Shown piece after piece: positions 1-6,003 of a stretch of 16,035 bases of DNA. The DNA is from Paracoccaceae bacterium (lineage in GTDB: Bacteria; Pseudomonadota; Alphaproteobacteria; Rhodobacterales; Rhodobacteraceae): the NCBI GenBank assembly GCA_015487255.1, contig WFQA01000033.1, positions 1 to 16,035 on the forward strand. The letters are read 5' to 3'. Under the pieces are notes generated by a model, which ran no database searches, was not told the origin of the DNA, and worked only from the letters and a program-made list of their open reading frames with translations. Position 1 is the first letter of the stretch; each line of letters opens with the position of its first letter. Both the position numbers and the translations under genes were made by a program.

Positions 1-17
1 ATGTGTATAAGAGACAG
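1..17 (+). other. Residual Nextera transposase mosaic-end adapter
   Basis: ATGTGTATAAGAGACAG equals the last 17 bases of the 19-base Tn5 mosaic end used in Nextera libraries (full form begins with AG). It lies exactly at the left edge, as expected for an untrimmed read end at a contig terminus. It is synthetic and should be masked. Genomic sequence probably starts at base 18. Read in frame 3 it encodes the residues VYKRQ, a known artefact N-terminus. Confidence 0.95.
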
Positions 18-284
18 ATGGAGGTTTTCCGACGCGGGCGCACCGGCCACCACGTCACCACCGAGCCAAGTGCGCGGCACCCGAAGGGGCGCAAGGTGGC
101 GCATTTTGACAATGCCGGTGATGCGGATTTTGTCTGCGCGCTGGTGAATAGCTGGCACGCGGGGCGCTTGCAGGTGCGGCCAATGGAAATTCAGATTGAA
201 GGAGAGATATCACCAACCGCCCGGCTTTGGTTCGGGGAGGGGCAAGCCCCCCACTCACCAAAGCCGCATTTTTCAGCAATCTGA
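18..284 (+). CDS. Unrecognised protein, 5' end lost at contig edge
   Basis: An open frame runs from the contig edge to a TGA at 282-284. The first in-frame ATG after the adapter is at 18, but there is no genomic sequence upstream, so it may be internal; the true start and the ribosome binding site cannot be judged. Visible residues are basic at first (MEVFRRGRTGHH, then HPKGRK), followed by KVAHFDNAGDADFVCALVNSWHAG, which looks like a small globular protein. I do not recognise the family. The last ~25 residues, after about base 210, are proline-rich, run through a GGGGC/GCCCC hairpin and stop inside a T/A hairpin. The tail therefore looks like read-through into an intergenic repeat. It faces the thioesterase gene convergently. 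Confidence 0.4.
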   Translation: MEVFRRGRTGHHVTTEPSARHPKGRKVAHFDNAGDADFVCALVNSWHAGRLQVRPMEIQIEGEISPTARLWFGEGQAPHSPKPHFSAI

Positions 285-301
285 AAAACGGAGGGCCTCC
301 G
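239..301. repeat. Cluster of three hairpins at a convergent junction
   Basis: There are three inverted repeats in a row: GGGGC/GCCCC (239-243 with 246-250), TTTTTCAG/CTGAAAAA (269-276 with 281-288, loop CAAT) and CGGAG/CTCCG (289-293 with 297-301). The A/T hairpin starts with T and ends with A on both strands, so it has no trailing U-tract and is not a classic intrinsic terminator. The cluster leads directly into the 18-bp core repeat at 307-324. It may end transcripts from either side, but that is inference. Confidence 0.6.
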
Positions 302-303
302 GC

Positions 304-326
304 CATGGCCTCGCTGCGCTCGGCGG
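304..326 (+). repeat. Intergenic core repeat, copy 1
   Basis: This copy contains GGCCTCGCTGCGCTCGGC (307-324), preceded by CAT and followed by GG. The same 18-mer recurs at 8462-8479, and with one change at 10462-10479. All three copies sit between convergent genes. Confidence 0.7.
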
Positions 327-336
327 TCTTTGCCGC

Positions 337-867
337 TTAGGTCTCGGGTGGCCAGACGCGCTGGTTTTCAGCAGATATCCAGCTTTGCACCCAGCCCGGC
401 ATCTCCGGGTTCCAGCCAGCCGCACCCATGGCCCCGGCCACCTCATCCGTGGCCACAATCCCGTTTGGCCCAACCACAGCCACCCGGAAGACCGCTGATG
501 AAAGCGCCGTTCCATCCTTCCACATGCTTTGTTGCAGATAGAGAAACCGCCCGTCATGGCCCAACGCCTTTGAGCGCATCTCGAAATGATCAAACATCAC
601 CACGCGCTTTCGATAGCGCGCGGTGACCCCGGCAATGGTCATGCCCCAGCCCTGCGCCTTTAGCGCCTTGAGCAGCCCGATGCGCCGGGCCAGCTGGATA
701 CGCCCGAGGTCATAGATGGTAAGCGTGCGGCCATTATTGAGCTCGCGCCACAGGTCGAGGTCCACCGGCCAGCAGATATGGTGCGAGATATGCACCCCGT
801 CAATCGGCAATGCGGGGGCCTTGCGGTATTTGGCCATGTGATAGGCCATGCGGATGAACGGATACAT
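337..867 (-). CDS. Thioesterase-like hotdog-fold protein (THEM6/acyl-CoA thioesterase type)
   Basis: This 176-residue protein is probably a hotdog-fold thioesterase acting on acyl-CoA or a similar thioester in the cytoplasm; the substrate is unknown. The recognisable stretch is residues 36-56 (DLDLWRELNNGR, then TLTIYDLGR), which resembles the N-terminal helix and active-site region of the THEM6-like/4HBT proteins. A basic strand follows (VTARYRKRVVMFDHFEMRSKAL, about 81-102), as do the later FLYLQQSMWKDG and FRVAVVGPNG strands of the fold. Length fits a single-domain member. ATG 867-865 is the first start. The upstream sequence (reading GAATCGAGAAAAA) has only a weak GAGA ribosome site, so the start is moderately sure. 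It is monocistronic and convergent with the truncated gene at the contig edge. Family assignment rests on motif memory, not alignment. Confidence 0.75.
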   Translation of the reverse strand: MYPFIRMAYHMAKYRKAPALPIDGVHISHHICWPVDLDLWRELNNGRTLTIYDLGRIQLARRIGLLKALKAQGWGMTIAGVTARYRKRVVMFDHFEMRSKALGHDGRFLYLQQSMWKDGTALSSAVFRVAVVGPNGIVATDEVAGAMGAAGWNPEMPGWVQSWISAENQRVWPPET

Positions 868-921
868 TTTTTCTCGATTCAGGATTGCGATGTTTCAAGC
901 TGGCAAAAGTGGTTTTATTTG

Positions 922-937
922 GCAAGGCTAACCTTGC
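922..937. other. Perfect hairpin GCAAGG-CTAA-CCTTGC in a divergent intergenic region
   Basis: The region 868-1022 separates the divergent thioesterase and yggT genes. It holds this 6-bp inverted repeat with a 4-nt spacer about 55 bp upstream of the thioesterase start. It could be an operator or a 5' leader hairpin of the thioesterase transcript. Nothing ties it to a known regulator. Confidence 0.35.
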
Positions 938-960
938 GTCGCCCAAAACACACCACACCC

Positions 961-989
961 TTGCAGCCGGGGCGAACCCATATTAGATG
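961..989 (+). promoter_or_regulatory. Candidate yggT promoter (TTGCAG-17-TAGATG)
   Basis: The -35 TTGCAG lies at 961-966 and the -10-like TAGATG at 984-989, with a 17-bp spacer. This would start transcription near 996, leaving a short leader before the GGAG ribosome site at 1011-1014. It follows the same TTGC/TAG pattern as the promoters at 6892-6920 and 15014-15041. The -10 is weak. Confidence 0.35.
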
Positions 990-1022
990 TGTGGCCGTAA
1001 CCTCGCAACCGGAGCCACATAA

Positions 1023-1310
1023 ATGACCTCGCTTTTCCAGATCCTCACCTTTGCGCTTGATATCATCTGGTTCATTGTCATCGCCCATATCATCATGAGT
1101 TGGCTCGTGGGCTTTCAGGTGCTGAACCTGCGCCAGCCTTTGGTGGCGCAAATCTGGTTTGGGCTGAACCGGTTGCTGGAGCCGATCTACGGCCCGATCC
1201 GCAGGATACTGCCCAGTATGGGCGGGCTTGATCTGGCCCCGCTGGTGCTGATTTTTGGGCTATTCGCCGCGCGCACCATTCTTTATAACAACATCGCCGC
1301 TTTTGGTTAA
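1023..1310 (+). CDS. YggT family integral membrane protein
   Basis: This is a 95-residue YggT-family inner-membrane protein. Members are two-helix proteins of poorly defined function; they have been linked with osmotic tolerance and, in some bacteria, with cell division or envelope genes. Hydrophobic segments span roughly residues 4-28 and 70-90. Between them is the conserved family stretch LEPIYGPIRRILPSMGGLD (52-70) running into LAPLVLIF. The length is that of a single-repeat YggT, as in many alphaproteobacteria, rather than the doubled enterobacterial form. ATG 1023 follows GGAG (1011-1014) with an 8-nt gap, which decides the start. The gene stands alone, convergent with gor and followed by a structured intergenic block at 1311-1489. 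Confidence 0.88.
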   Translation: MTSLFQILTFALDIIWFIVIAHIIMSWLVGFQVLNLRQPLVAQIWFGLNRLLEPIYGPIRRILPSMGGLDLAPLVLIFGLFAARTILYNNIAAFG

Positions 1311-1337
1311 ACCCTTGGCGGCTGCCCCATAAGGCAA

Positions 1338-1457
1338 GGCCTGCGGCACCAGCCCCACCGAGGCGAAGCCGAGGCACTGCGCCGCAGGCCGGTTTTCAGC
1401 TTGCTGAAAACATGCTTTTGCCGAGTGGGGGTTTACCCCCGCAGAGGTAAAAGCATG
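1338..1457. repeat. Nested inverted-repeat block between yggT and gor
   Basis: The 179-bp convergent gap 1311-1489 contains no gene. It holds GGCCTGCGGC/GCCGCAGGCC (1338-1347 with 1381-1390, perfect, 33-nt loop) and TTTTCAGC/GCTGAAAA (1393-1400 with 1403-1410). CATGCTTTT/AAAAGCATG (1411-1419 with 1449-1457) extends inward by a wobble pair and CC/GG, and encloses GGGGG/CCCCC (1427-1431 with 1436-1440, loop TTTA). The T-first, A-last polarity matches the hairpins near 269 and 8424. The loop of the first repeat carries CCGAGGCGAAGCCGAGGC, loosely like the reverse complement of the core repeat. Confidence 0.65.
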
Positions 1458-1489
1458 CTCGGAAGGATAGGCGCAAGCGCAACCGGTCT

Positions 1490-2839
1490 TTAGCGCACCG
1501 GCTCCTTCATTGTCACCAACTCTTCGGCTGCCGTGGGGTGCACCGCCACCGTGCGGTCAAAATCCTCTTTGGTGGCACCCATTTTTATCGCCACCCCGGC
1601 AAGCTGGATCATCTCCCCCGCCGCCGGACCAACGATATGGCAGCCGATCACCTTGCGGGAGTTTTTCTCGACAATCAGCTTCATCAGCATGCGCTCGTCC
1701 CGCCCAGCCAGAATATTGGCCATCGGGCGAAATGCCGCGCGGTAGACCTCAATATCAAAATCATCCCGCGCGTCTTCTTCGGTGCACCCCACCGTGCCAA
1801 TCTCGGGTTGGGTAAACACCGCCGTGGCGACGAATTCATGGTCCATCGCGGTGGGGTTGTCATTAAATACCGTTTCCACAAAAGCCATGCCCTCGCGGAT
1901 CGCCACCGGGGTGAGCTGCAGCCGGTCGGTCACATCACCTACCGCATAGATGCTCTCACAACTGGTGGCCGAAAACCTGTCCACCCTGATCTCGCCCTGC
2001 CGCCCAAGCTTGACGCCTGCTTCCTCCAGCCCCAGGCCTTCGGTATTGGGCCGCCGGCCGGTGGCATACATCACCATATCAACCACACAGCTTGAGCCAT
2101 TGGTGCAGGTCACGTGCAGCCCGTCATCGCGTTTCTTGATCTCTTCCACATCGGTGCCAAGGCGCAGGTTGATCCCCTTGCGGATCATCTCGTCAGCCAC
2201 ATGGCCGCGCACCTCGCCGTCAAAGCCGCGCAATATCTGCGCGCCACGGTAAAATTGCGTCACCCGTGCGCCCAGCCCGTTGAAGATACCGGCGAATTCA
2301 CAAGCAATATAACCACCGCCAACAACCATGATCCGCTTGGGCAGGTGCTTCAGCTTGAACACATCATTGGAGGTCAGCACATGCTCAGCCCCCTTCACAT
2401 TGGGCACAAAGGGGCGGCCGCCGGTGGCCACCAGGATCCACTTGGCGGTGATGGTCTCGCCGGTGGAAAGCTTAACCGTATGCCCGTCCTCCAGCACGGC
2501 GCGGGCGTTATAGATGGTCACATCATTGCCGCTCAGCCCCTTGCGATACAGCCCTTCCAGCCGGTCCAGCTCCGTATCGATCTTGCTTATCATCTTGCCC
2601 CAGTCAAAGCTGCGCGCGCCGATCTTCCAGCCAAAACCCTCGGCGTCATCCATCATTTCGGAATAACCCGAAGCATAGACCATCAGCTTTTTGGGCACAC
2701 AGCCGCGAATGACACAGGTGCCGCCCATGCGATATTCCTCGGCCAGGCCCACCCTGGCCCCGCCTTGCGCCGCCACGCGCCCGGCGCGCACCCCGCCCGA
2801 GCCGCCACCAATAACAAACAGGTCAAAATCGTATGTCAT
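1490..2839 (-). CDS. gor: Glutathione-disulfide reductase
   Basis: This 449-residue cytoplasmic flavoenzyme uses NADPH to reduce oxidised glutathione; E. coli Gor is 450 residues. The FAD-binding Rossmann motif GGGSGGVRAGR is at 11-21. The redox-active disulfide GGTCVIRGCVPKK has Cys42 and Cys47. The NADPH-binding Rossmann GGGYIA is at 174-179. The second FAD motif is YAVGDVTD. The C-terminal dimerisation domain ends with HPTAAEE, whose His434/Glu439 pair is the proton relay. The Cys-(4)-Cys spacing and the VPKK sequence point to the glutathione reductase branch rather than dihydrolipoamide or mercuric reductase. The start ATG 2839-2837 directly follows the rpiA stop TAG (2842-2840) with no gap, so it is almost certainly co-transcribed and translationally coupled with rpiA. 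It is convergent with yggT. Confidence 0.96.
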   Translation of the reverse strand: MTYDFDLFVIGGGSGGVRAGRVAAQGGARVGLAEEYRMGGTCVIRGCVPKKLMVYASGYSEMMDDAEGFGWKIGARSFDWGKMISKIDTELDRLEGLYRKGLSGNDVTIYNARAVLEDGHTVKLSTGETITAKWILVATGGRPFVPNVKGAEHVLTSNDVFKLKHLPKRIMVVGGGYIACEFAGIFNGLGARVTQFYRGAQILRGFDGEVRGHVADEMIRKGINLRLGTDVEEIKKRDDGLHVTCTNGSSCVVDMVMYATGRRPNTEGLGLEEAGVKLGRQGEIRVDRFSATSCESIYAVGDVTDRLQLTPVAIREGMAFVETVFNDNPTAMDHEFVATAVFTQPEIGTVGCTEEDARDDFDIEVYRAAFRPMANILAGRDERMLMKLIVEKNSRKVIGCHIVGPAAGEMIQLAGVAIKMGATKEDFDRTVAVHPTAAEELVTMKEPVR

Positions 2840-3625
2840 CTAGGCCCCCGGCACATAGAGTGAATCTTTACCCGGCATATGCACCTTTTGCCGCCCGAGA
2901 TCCCCCCGGTCGCGATCATAGGTATGCACTTCGCCAGTCTCGTAGCCAACCAGAACCGTATCCGCCATCACCACAAACAGCCCGGTTTCCACCACGCCGG
3001 GAATGCGGTTCAGCGCCTCGGCCAGCCCGCGCGGGTCTCCGATACGGTTGAGATGCAGGTCGAGGATATAATGCCCCTCGTCGGTCACATAAGGCGCGCC
3101 GTTTTCCTCTCGCAGGCTAATGCGCCGGTTGGCGACATCCGCGCCCTCCAGCACCTCCTCCACGGTGGATTCGGTGCTGCGCCAGCCAAATTTCACCACC
3201 TCGATCGGCAGCGGAAACGCGCCAAGGGTCGCCACCTGTTTGGAGGCATCCGAGATCACCACCATCTGGTTGGACGCGCTGGCCACGATCTTTTCCTGCA
3301 ACAGCGCGCCGCCGCCACCCTTGATCAGATTGAGGTCGGTATCAAATTCATCCGCCCCGTCCACGGTCACATCAAGCCATCCGGCCTCGTCCAGCGTGGT
3401 GAGCGGGATATTCAGGCTCGCGGCCAGATCACGGGTGCGGGATGAGGTCGGCACGCCAACAATCTGCAAGCCCTCGCTGTTAACAAGGTTACCCAGCAGT
3501 TGCACAAACCACGCGGCGGTGGAGCCGGTGCCCAGCCCGAGTTTCATCCCCGGCTTGACAAATTCAAGCGCGGCTTTGGCGGCGGCATATTTGCCCCGGT
3601 CCGAGCCGGTCAGCGTGTCAGTCAT
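2840..3625 (-). CDS. rpiA: Ribose-5-phosphate isomerase A
   Basis: RpiA interconverts ribose-5-phosphate and ribulose-5-phosphate in the non-oxidative pentose phosphate pathway. With the chosen start it is 261 residues. The phosphate-binding GTGSTA lies at 32-37, DGADEFD at 89-95 and the active-site KGGGGALLQEK at 102-112; Glu111 matches the catalytic base (E. coli Glu103). A longer frame reaches a GTG at 3655, and another ATG lies at 3631. The AGGGGA ribosome site sits about 6 nt before ATG 3625 but touches ATG 3631, so 3625 is preferred. It leads a two-gene unit with gor, linking PPP flux to NADPH-dependent glutathione reduction; the link is inference. It diverges from sdaA across 111 bp. 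Confidence 0.95.
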   Translation of the reverse strand: MTDTLTGSDRGKYAAAKAALEFVKPGMKLGLGTGSTAAWFVQLLGNLVNSEGLQIVGVPTSSRTRDLAASLNIPLTTLDEAGWLDVTVDGADEFDTDLNLIKGGGGALLQEKIVASASNQMVVISDASKQVATLGAFPLPIEVVKFGWRSTESTVEEVLEGADVANRRISLREENGAPYVTDEGHYILDLHLNRIGDPRGLAEALNRIPGVVETGLFVVMADTVLVGYETGEVHTYDRDRGDLGRQKVHMPGKDSLYVPGA

Positions 3626-3677
3626 ATTCATTCCCCTATGGATGGAACTTGGCACTCTCGCACTTGCATTTTACGGG

Positions 3678-3705
3678 TTTCCCCTGCATATCGGCCCCGT
3701 ATAAT
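3678..3705 (+). promoter_or_regulatory. Candidate sdaA promoter with consensus -10
   Basis: A perfect TATAAT sits at 3700-3705, with a poor -35 (TTTCCC, 3678-3683, 16-bp spacer). The start would be near 3712, about 25 nt before the sdaA ATG. An alternative pairing is TTGCAT 3664-3669 with CATATC 3687-3692 (17-bp spacer). The weak -35 may mean that an activator is used. Confidence 0.4.
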
Positions 3706-3726
3706 CAAATATCCGCCAAAACCCAA
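3698..3726 (-). promoter_or_regulatory. Candidate rpiA-gor promoter
   Basis: Read on the minus strand, TTGGGT (3726-3721), a 17-bp spacer and TATACG (3703-3698) form a plausible sigma70-type promoter. It would give a leader of roughly 65 nt before rpiA. Its -10 overlaps the TATAAT of the opposite-facing sdaA promoter, so the two would compete for polymerase. Confidence 0.4.
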
Positions 3727-3736
3727 GGGGAAAGCC

Positions 3737-5128
3737 ATGTTTCTCAGCATCTTTGATGTGTTCAAAATCGGCGTTGGCCCGTCCTCCAGCCACACGGTTG
3801 GGCCGATGGTGGCCGCGGGGCGCTTTCTTGACCTGCTGCGCGAGGGGCGCGAGGTGGTGCCCGGTGCAAAAACCCTGGCCCGGCTGGGCTGCACCCTGCA
3901 TGGCTCACTGGCCTTTACCGGCAAGGGCCACGCTACCGACCGCGCGGTCACCCTTGGCTTTGCCGGTTTTGACCCGGCTGATTTTGACCCGGTTAAGGCC
4001 ACGCAGATGGAGGCCGAAATCGCAGCCAGCGGCACGGTGTCACCCAAGGGGCTGGGCGCGCTGCGCTACCGGCAATCGGATGACCTGCATTTTGATTACG
4101 AAACCCCGCTTGCGGGCCACGCCAACGGCATGGTGCTTTCGGCCTATGACAATACCGGCAACCTCTATGCCCGCGAGACCTATTATTCCACCGGGGGCGG
4201 CTTTGTGCTGACCGCCGCCGAGCTGGCCGGGGCCGAGATCACCGCCGAGCAGCCCGGCGCGCCCTACCCGTTCGGATCCGCCGGTGAGATGCTGGCCATG
4301 GCGCGGGAAAATGACAAAACTATTGCCGAGATGAAGCGGGAAAACGAGCTGCACCATATGTCGGCGGATGCCCTTAGCTCGGGGCTGGCCAAGGTGTGGC
4401 AGGTGATGGATGCCAGCATCGAGCGCGGGCTGGCCAGCAGCGGCACCCTGCCTGGCGGGCTAAAACTGAAACGCCGCGCCAAGGCCATCCATCAAGCCCT
4501 GCAAGCCGAGCACGGCACCAACATGGCCGCGCCGCACACAATAAATGACTGGATTTCCGTTTATGCCATTGCGGTCAACGAGGAAAACGCCGCCGGGGGG
4601 CAAATTGTGACCGCGCCAACCAATGGTGCCGCCGGGGTGTTGCCCGCCACCCTGCGCTATTATCTTGATCATGTGCCCACCGCGCGCCGCGAGATGATCG
4701 AGCCGTTTTTGCTGACCGCAGCGGCAATAGGCGGGCTGATCAAGGCCAATGCCTCGATTTCGGGGGCGGAGGTGGGCTGCCAGGGCGAGGTCGGCTCGGC
4801 CAGCGCCATGGCGGCGGCGGGGCTGTGCGCAGTGCTTGGCGGCAGCCCGGCGCAGGTGGAAAACGCCGCCGAGATCGCGCTGGAGCACCATCTGGGCATG
4901 ACCTGTGATCCGGTAAAGGGGCTGGTGCAGGCCCCCTGCATCGAGCGCAACGGGCTGGGGGCGATCAAGGCGGTTGCGGCGGCCTCACTGGCCTTGCGCG
5001 GCGATGGCAGTCATTTGGTTTCGCTGGATAACTGCGTGGAAACCATGCGCCAGACCGGGCGGGATATGAGCCACAAATATAAAGAAACCTCGCTTGGCGG
5101 CCTGGCGGTGAATGTGCCGGAATGCTGA
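3737..5128 (+). CDS. sdaA: L-serine ammonia-lyase, Fe-S dependent (single chain)
   Basis: This enzyme deaminates L-serine to pyruvate and ammonia in the cytoplasm using a [4Fe-4S] cluster. The 463-residue protein is of the one-chain type: an N-terminal beta domain starts with GVGPSSSHTVGP (12-23) and is followed by the catalytic alpha domain. Three cysteines fit the cluster ligands: Cys348 (VGCQGEVG), Cys390 (TCDPVKGLVQ) and Cys401 (PCIERN). Their 42- and 11-residue spacing is the known family pattern. The fourth iron site is left open for substrate. The frame is open further upstream to 3500, but that stretch overlaps rpiA antisense. ATG 3737 has AAGGGG 6-7 nt ahead and starts with the usual MFLSIFDVFKIG. 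It is monocistronic and divergent from rpiA-gor. Confidence 0.95.
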   Translation: MFLSIFDVFKIGVGPSSSHTVGPMVAAGRFLDLLREGREVVPGAKTLARLGCTLHGSLAFTGKGHATDRAVTLGFAGFDPADFDPVKATQMEAEIAASGTVSPKGLGALRYRQSDDLHFDYETPLAGHANGMVLSAYDNTGNLYARETYYSTGGGFVLTAAELAGAEITAEQPGAPYPFGSAGEMLAMARENDKTIAEMKRENELHHMSADALSSGLAKVWQVMDASIERGLASSGTLPGGLKLKRRAKAIHQALQAEHGTNMAAPHTINDWISVYAIAVNEENAAGGQIVTAPTNGAAGVLPATLRYYLDHVPTARREMIEPFLLTAAAIGGLIKANASISGAEVGCQGEVGSASAMAAAGLCAVLGGSPAQVENAAEIALEHHLGMTCDPVKGLVQAPCIERNGLGAIKAVAAASLALRGDGSHLVSLDNCVETMRQTGRDMSHKYKETSLGGLAVNVPEC

Positions 5129-5141
5129 GTTAAATTCAGCA
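5123..5141. other. Hairpin overlapping the sdaA stop codon
   Basis: TGCTGA (5123-5128, including the stop) pairs with TCAGCA (5136-5141) across a 7-nt AT-rich loop. No U-tract follows, so it is only a weak termination candidate. Confidence 0.3.
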
Positions 5142-5213
5142 GAAGCGTGGCTTGGCAACCCTCTAAATTCCACATTATGAGTGACAAATCCGGCGGCATA
5201 CTCTTCGGGAAAT

Positions 5214-5243
5214 CATAACTACTAACCTAGGTTAGTAGTTATG
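5214..5243. repeat. Perfect 30-bp palindrome in an AT-rich gap
   Basis: The arm CATAACTACTAACCT is followed directly by its exact reverse complement, with the centre CCTAGG between 5228 and 5229. Neither side carries a U-tract, and the stem is AT-rich, so it does not look like an intrinsic terminator. It lies between the convergent sdaA and tetR genes. The flank 5221-5280 is only about 30% GC by hand count. It also contains a 10-bp direct repeat AAAGTAAATT (5260-5269 and 5286-5295) and GAATTT/AAATTC (5253-5258 with 5265-5270). A binding site for a dimeric regulator or a recombination site is possible; its function is unknown. Confidence 0.9.
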
Positions 5244-5316
5244 GGTTACCAAGAATTTTAAAGTAAATTCAAACTGTTAGATTGAAAAGTAAATTTTAAG
5301 GTGGCCAGATGTCAAC

Positions 5317-5913
5317 TCACAGCACATCTCGCAACACAGCCAGCAGGGCCTGCTTGGCCCTGGCCCTTTGCCCGCGTTTGGCAAAGGCCATCCGCATTCC
5401 GGTGGCTTCGATCATATCCAGCAGCAATTCGGCCATTTCAACCGGCTCGATCTCAAAGCCAAACGCCCCCTGCCCCCGGCCCTGTTGCAACACCGTGCAC
5501 AGCGCCGTTACCACCCCCTGCCGGTTGGCGGCAAACCGCGCTGCCACTTGCGGGTTTCGCATTGCTTCAGCCATGATTTCGGCTGTCAACACCGCGTTTT
5601 CCGGCTTGGACAGTGAATCAAAATAAGCCGCAACAAACCGCTCCACCCTTTTGATGGCGCCGCCTTTTCCCCGCAGTTTTTTCGCCACCCGCGCCAGCCC
5701 TTCGGCCTCCAGCATGGCGATCTCGGCGATCAGGGCCACCTTGCTGTCAAAATGGTTATAAAGATTTCCAAGGCTGACCCCGGCCTTGCCGGCAATGTCG
5801 CGAATGCTGGTCTGATGAAACCCCTGCTCGATAAAGCATAGCGCCGCCATTTCTACGATATGTTTGCGCCGCGCCAGGGTTGCCGCCTCGCGCTTTCCGA
5901 TTTCCTCCTGCAT
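5317..5913 (-). CDS. TetR family transcriptional regulator
   Basis: This is a 198-residue TetR-type DNA-binding regulator. The N-terminal helix-turn-helix spans about 20-58: IVEMAALCFIEQGFHQTSIRDIA followed by the recognition region GVSLGNLYNHFDSK. The C-terminal part is a variable all-helical ligand domain (YFDSLSKPENAVLTAEIMAEAMRN and onward). A longer start at 5928 exists. ATG 5913 is preferred because AAGGG lies 6 nt ahead, while 5928 has no good ribosome site. It is divergent from the sterol-desaturase gene, and an operator-like inverted repeat (5954-5967) lies between them. It probably controls that gene and itself; this is inferred from layout. The ligand is unknown, and a lipid or sterol-like effector is one guess from the neighbour. 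Confidence 0.92.
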   Translation of the reverse strand: MQEEIGKREAATLARRKHIVEMAALCFIEQGFHQTSIRDIAGKAGVSLGNLYNHFDSKVALIAEIAMLEAEGLARVAKKLRGKGGAIKRVERFVAAYFDSLSKPENAVLTAEIMAEAMRNPQVAARFAANRQGVVTALCTVLQQGRGQGAFGFEIEPVEMAELLLDMIEATGMRMAFAKRGQRARAKQALLAVLRDVL

Positions 5914-5922
5914 TTTTTTCCC

Positions 5923-5950
5923 TTGCATTTGAAAAACCCAATCCTATATT
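5923..5950 (+). promoter_or_regulatory. Candidate promoter of the desaturase gene
   Basis: TTGCAT (5923-5928), a 16-bp spacer and TATATT (5945-5950) predict a transcript start near 5957, inside the inverted repeat 5954-5967. Repressor bound there would block initiation. The -35 overlaps the alternative tetR start codon at 5928. Confidence 0.45.
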
Positions 5951-5972
5951 CAGTGAACATTCGTTCATTCAA
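5943..5972 (-). promoter_or_regulatory. Candidate tetR promoter
   Basis: On the minus strand TTGAAT (5972-5967), an 18-bp spacer and TATAGG (5948-5943) fit a sigma70-type promoter. The inverted repeat 5954-5967 lies in the spacer and reaches the edge of the -35, so negative autoregulation is likely. Confidence 0.4.
5954..5967. promoter_or_regulatory. Probable TetR operator TGAAC-N4-GTTCA
   Basis: TGAACATTCGTTCA is an inverted repeat with 5-bp arms and a 4-bp centre. On the minus strand it sits in the context TGAATGAACGAATGTTCA, a form common for TetR-family operators. It lies in the 90-bp divergent gap between the regulator and the desaturase and overlaps both predicted promoters. Confidence 0.6.
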
Positions 5973-6003
5973 TTAACTTAACACAAACGAAAGGAAAACC
6001 CAA

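Noticed and set aside
868..1022. Possible small gene between the thioesterase and yggT
   Set aside because: The only open frame crosses both neighbours antisense or out of frame and has no ribosome site. The gap is better explained as two divergent promoters.
1311..1489. Possible CRISPR or tandem repeat array
   Set aside because: The repeats are inverted pairs of different sequence, not regularly spaced direct repeats, and there are no cas genes.
2114..2863. Open frame of 249 codons on the + strand
   Set aside because: It is antisense to gor across its FAD and NADPH motifs, with no domain and no ribosome site.
3500..3736. N-terminal extension of SdaA
   Set aside because: The extra 79 codons overlap rpiA antisense, and the family N-terminus starts exactly at ATG 3737 with a good ribosome site.
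5214..5243. Palindrome as a rho-independent terminator
   Set aside because: The stem is AT-rich, there is no T-tract on either strand, and the arms meet without a loop. Cruciform or protein-binding use fits better.
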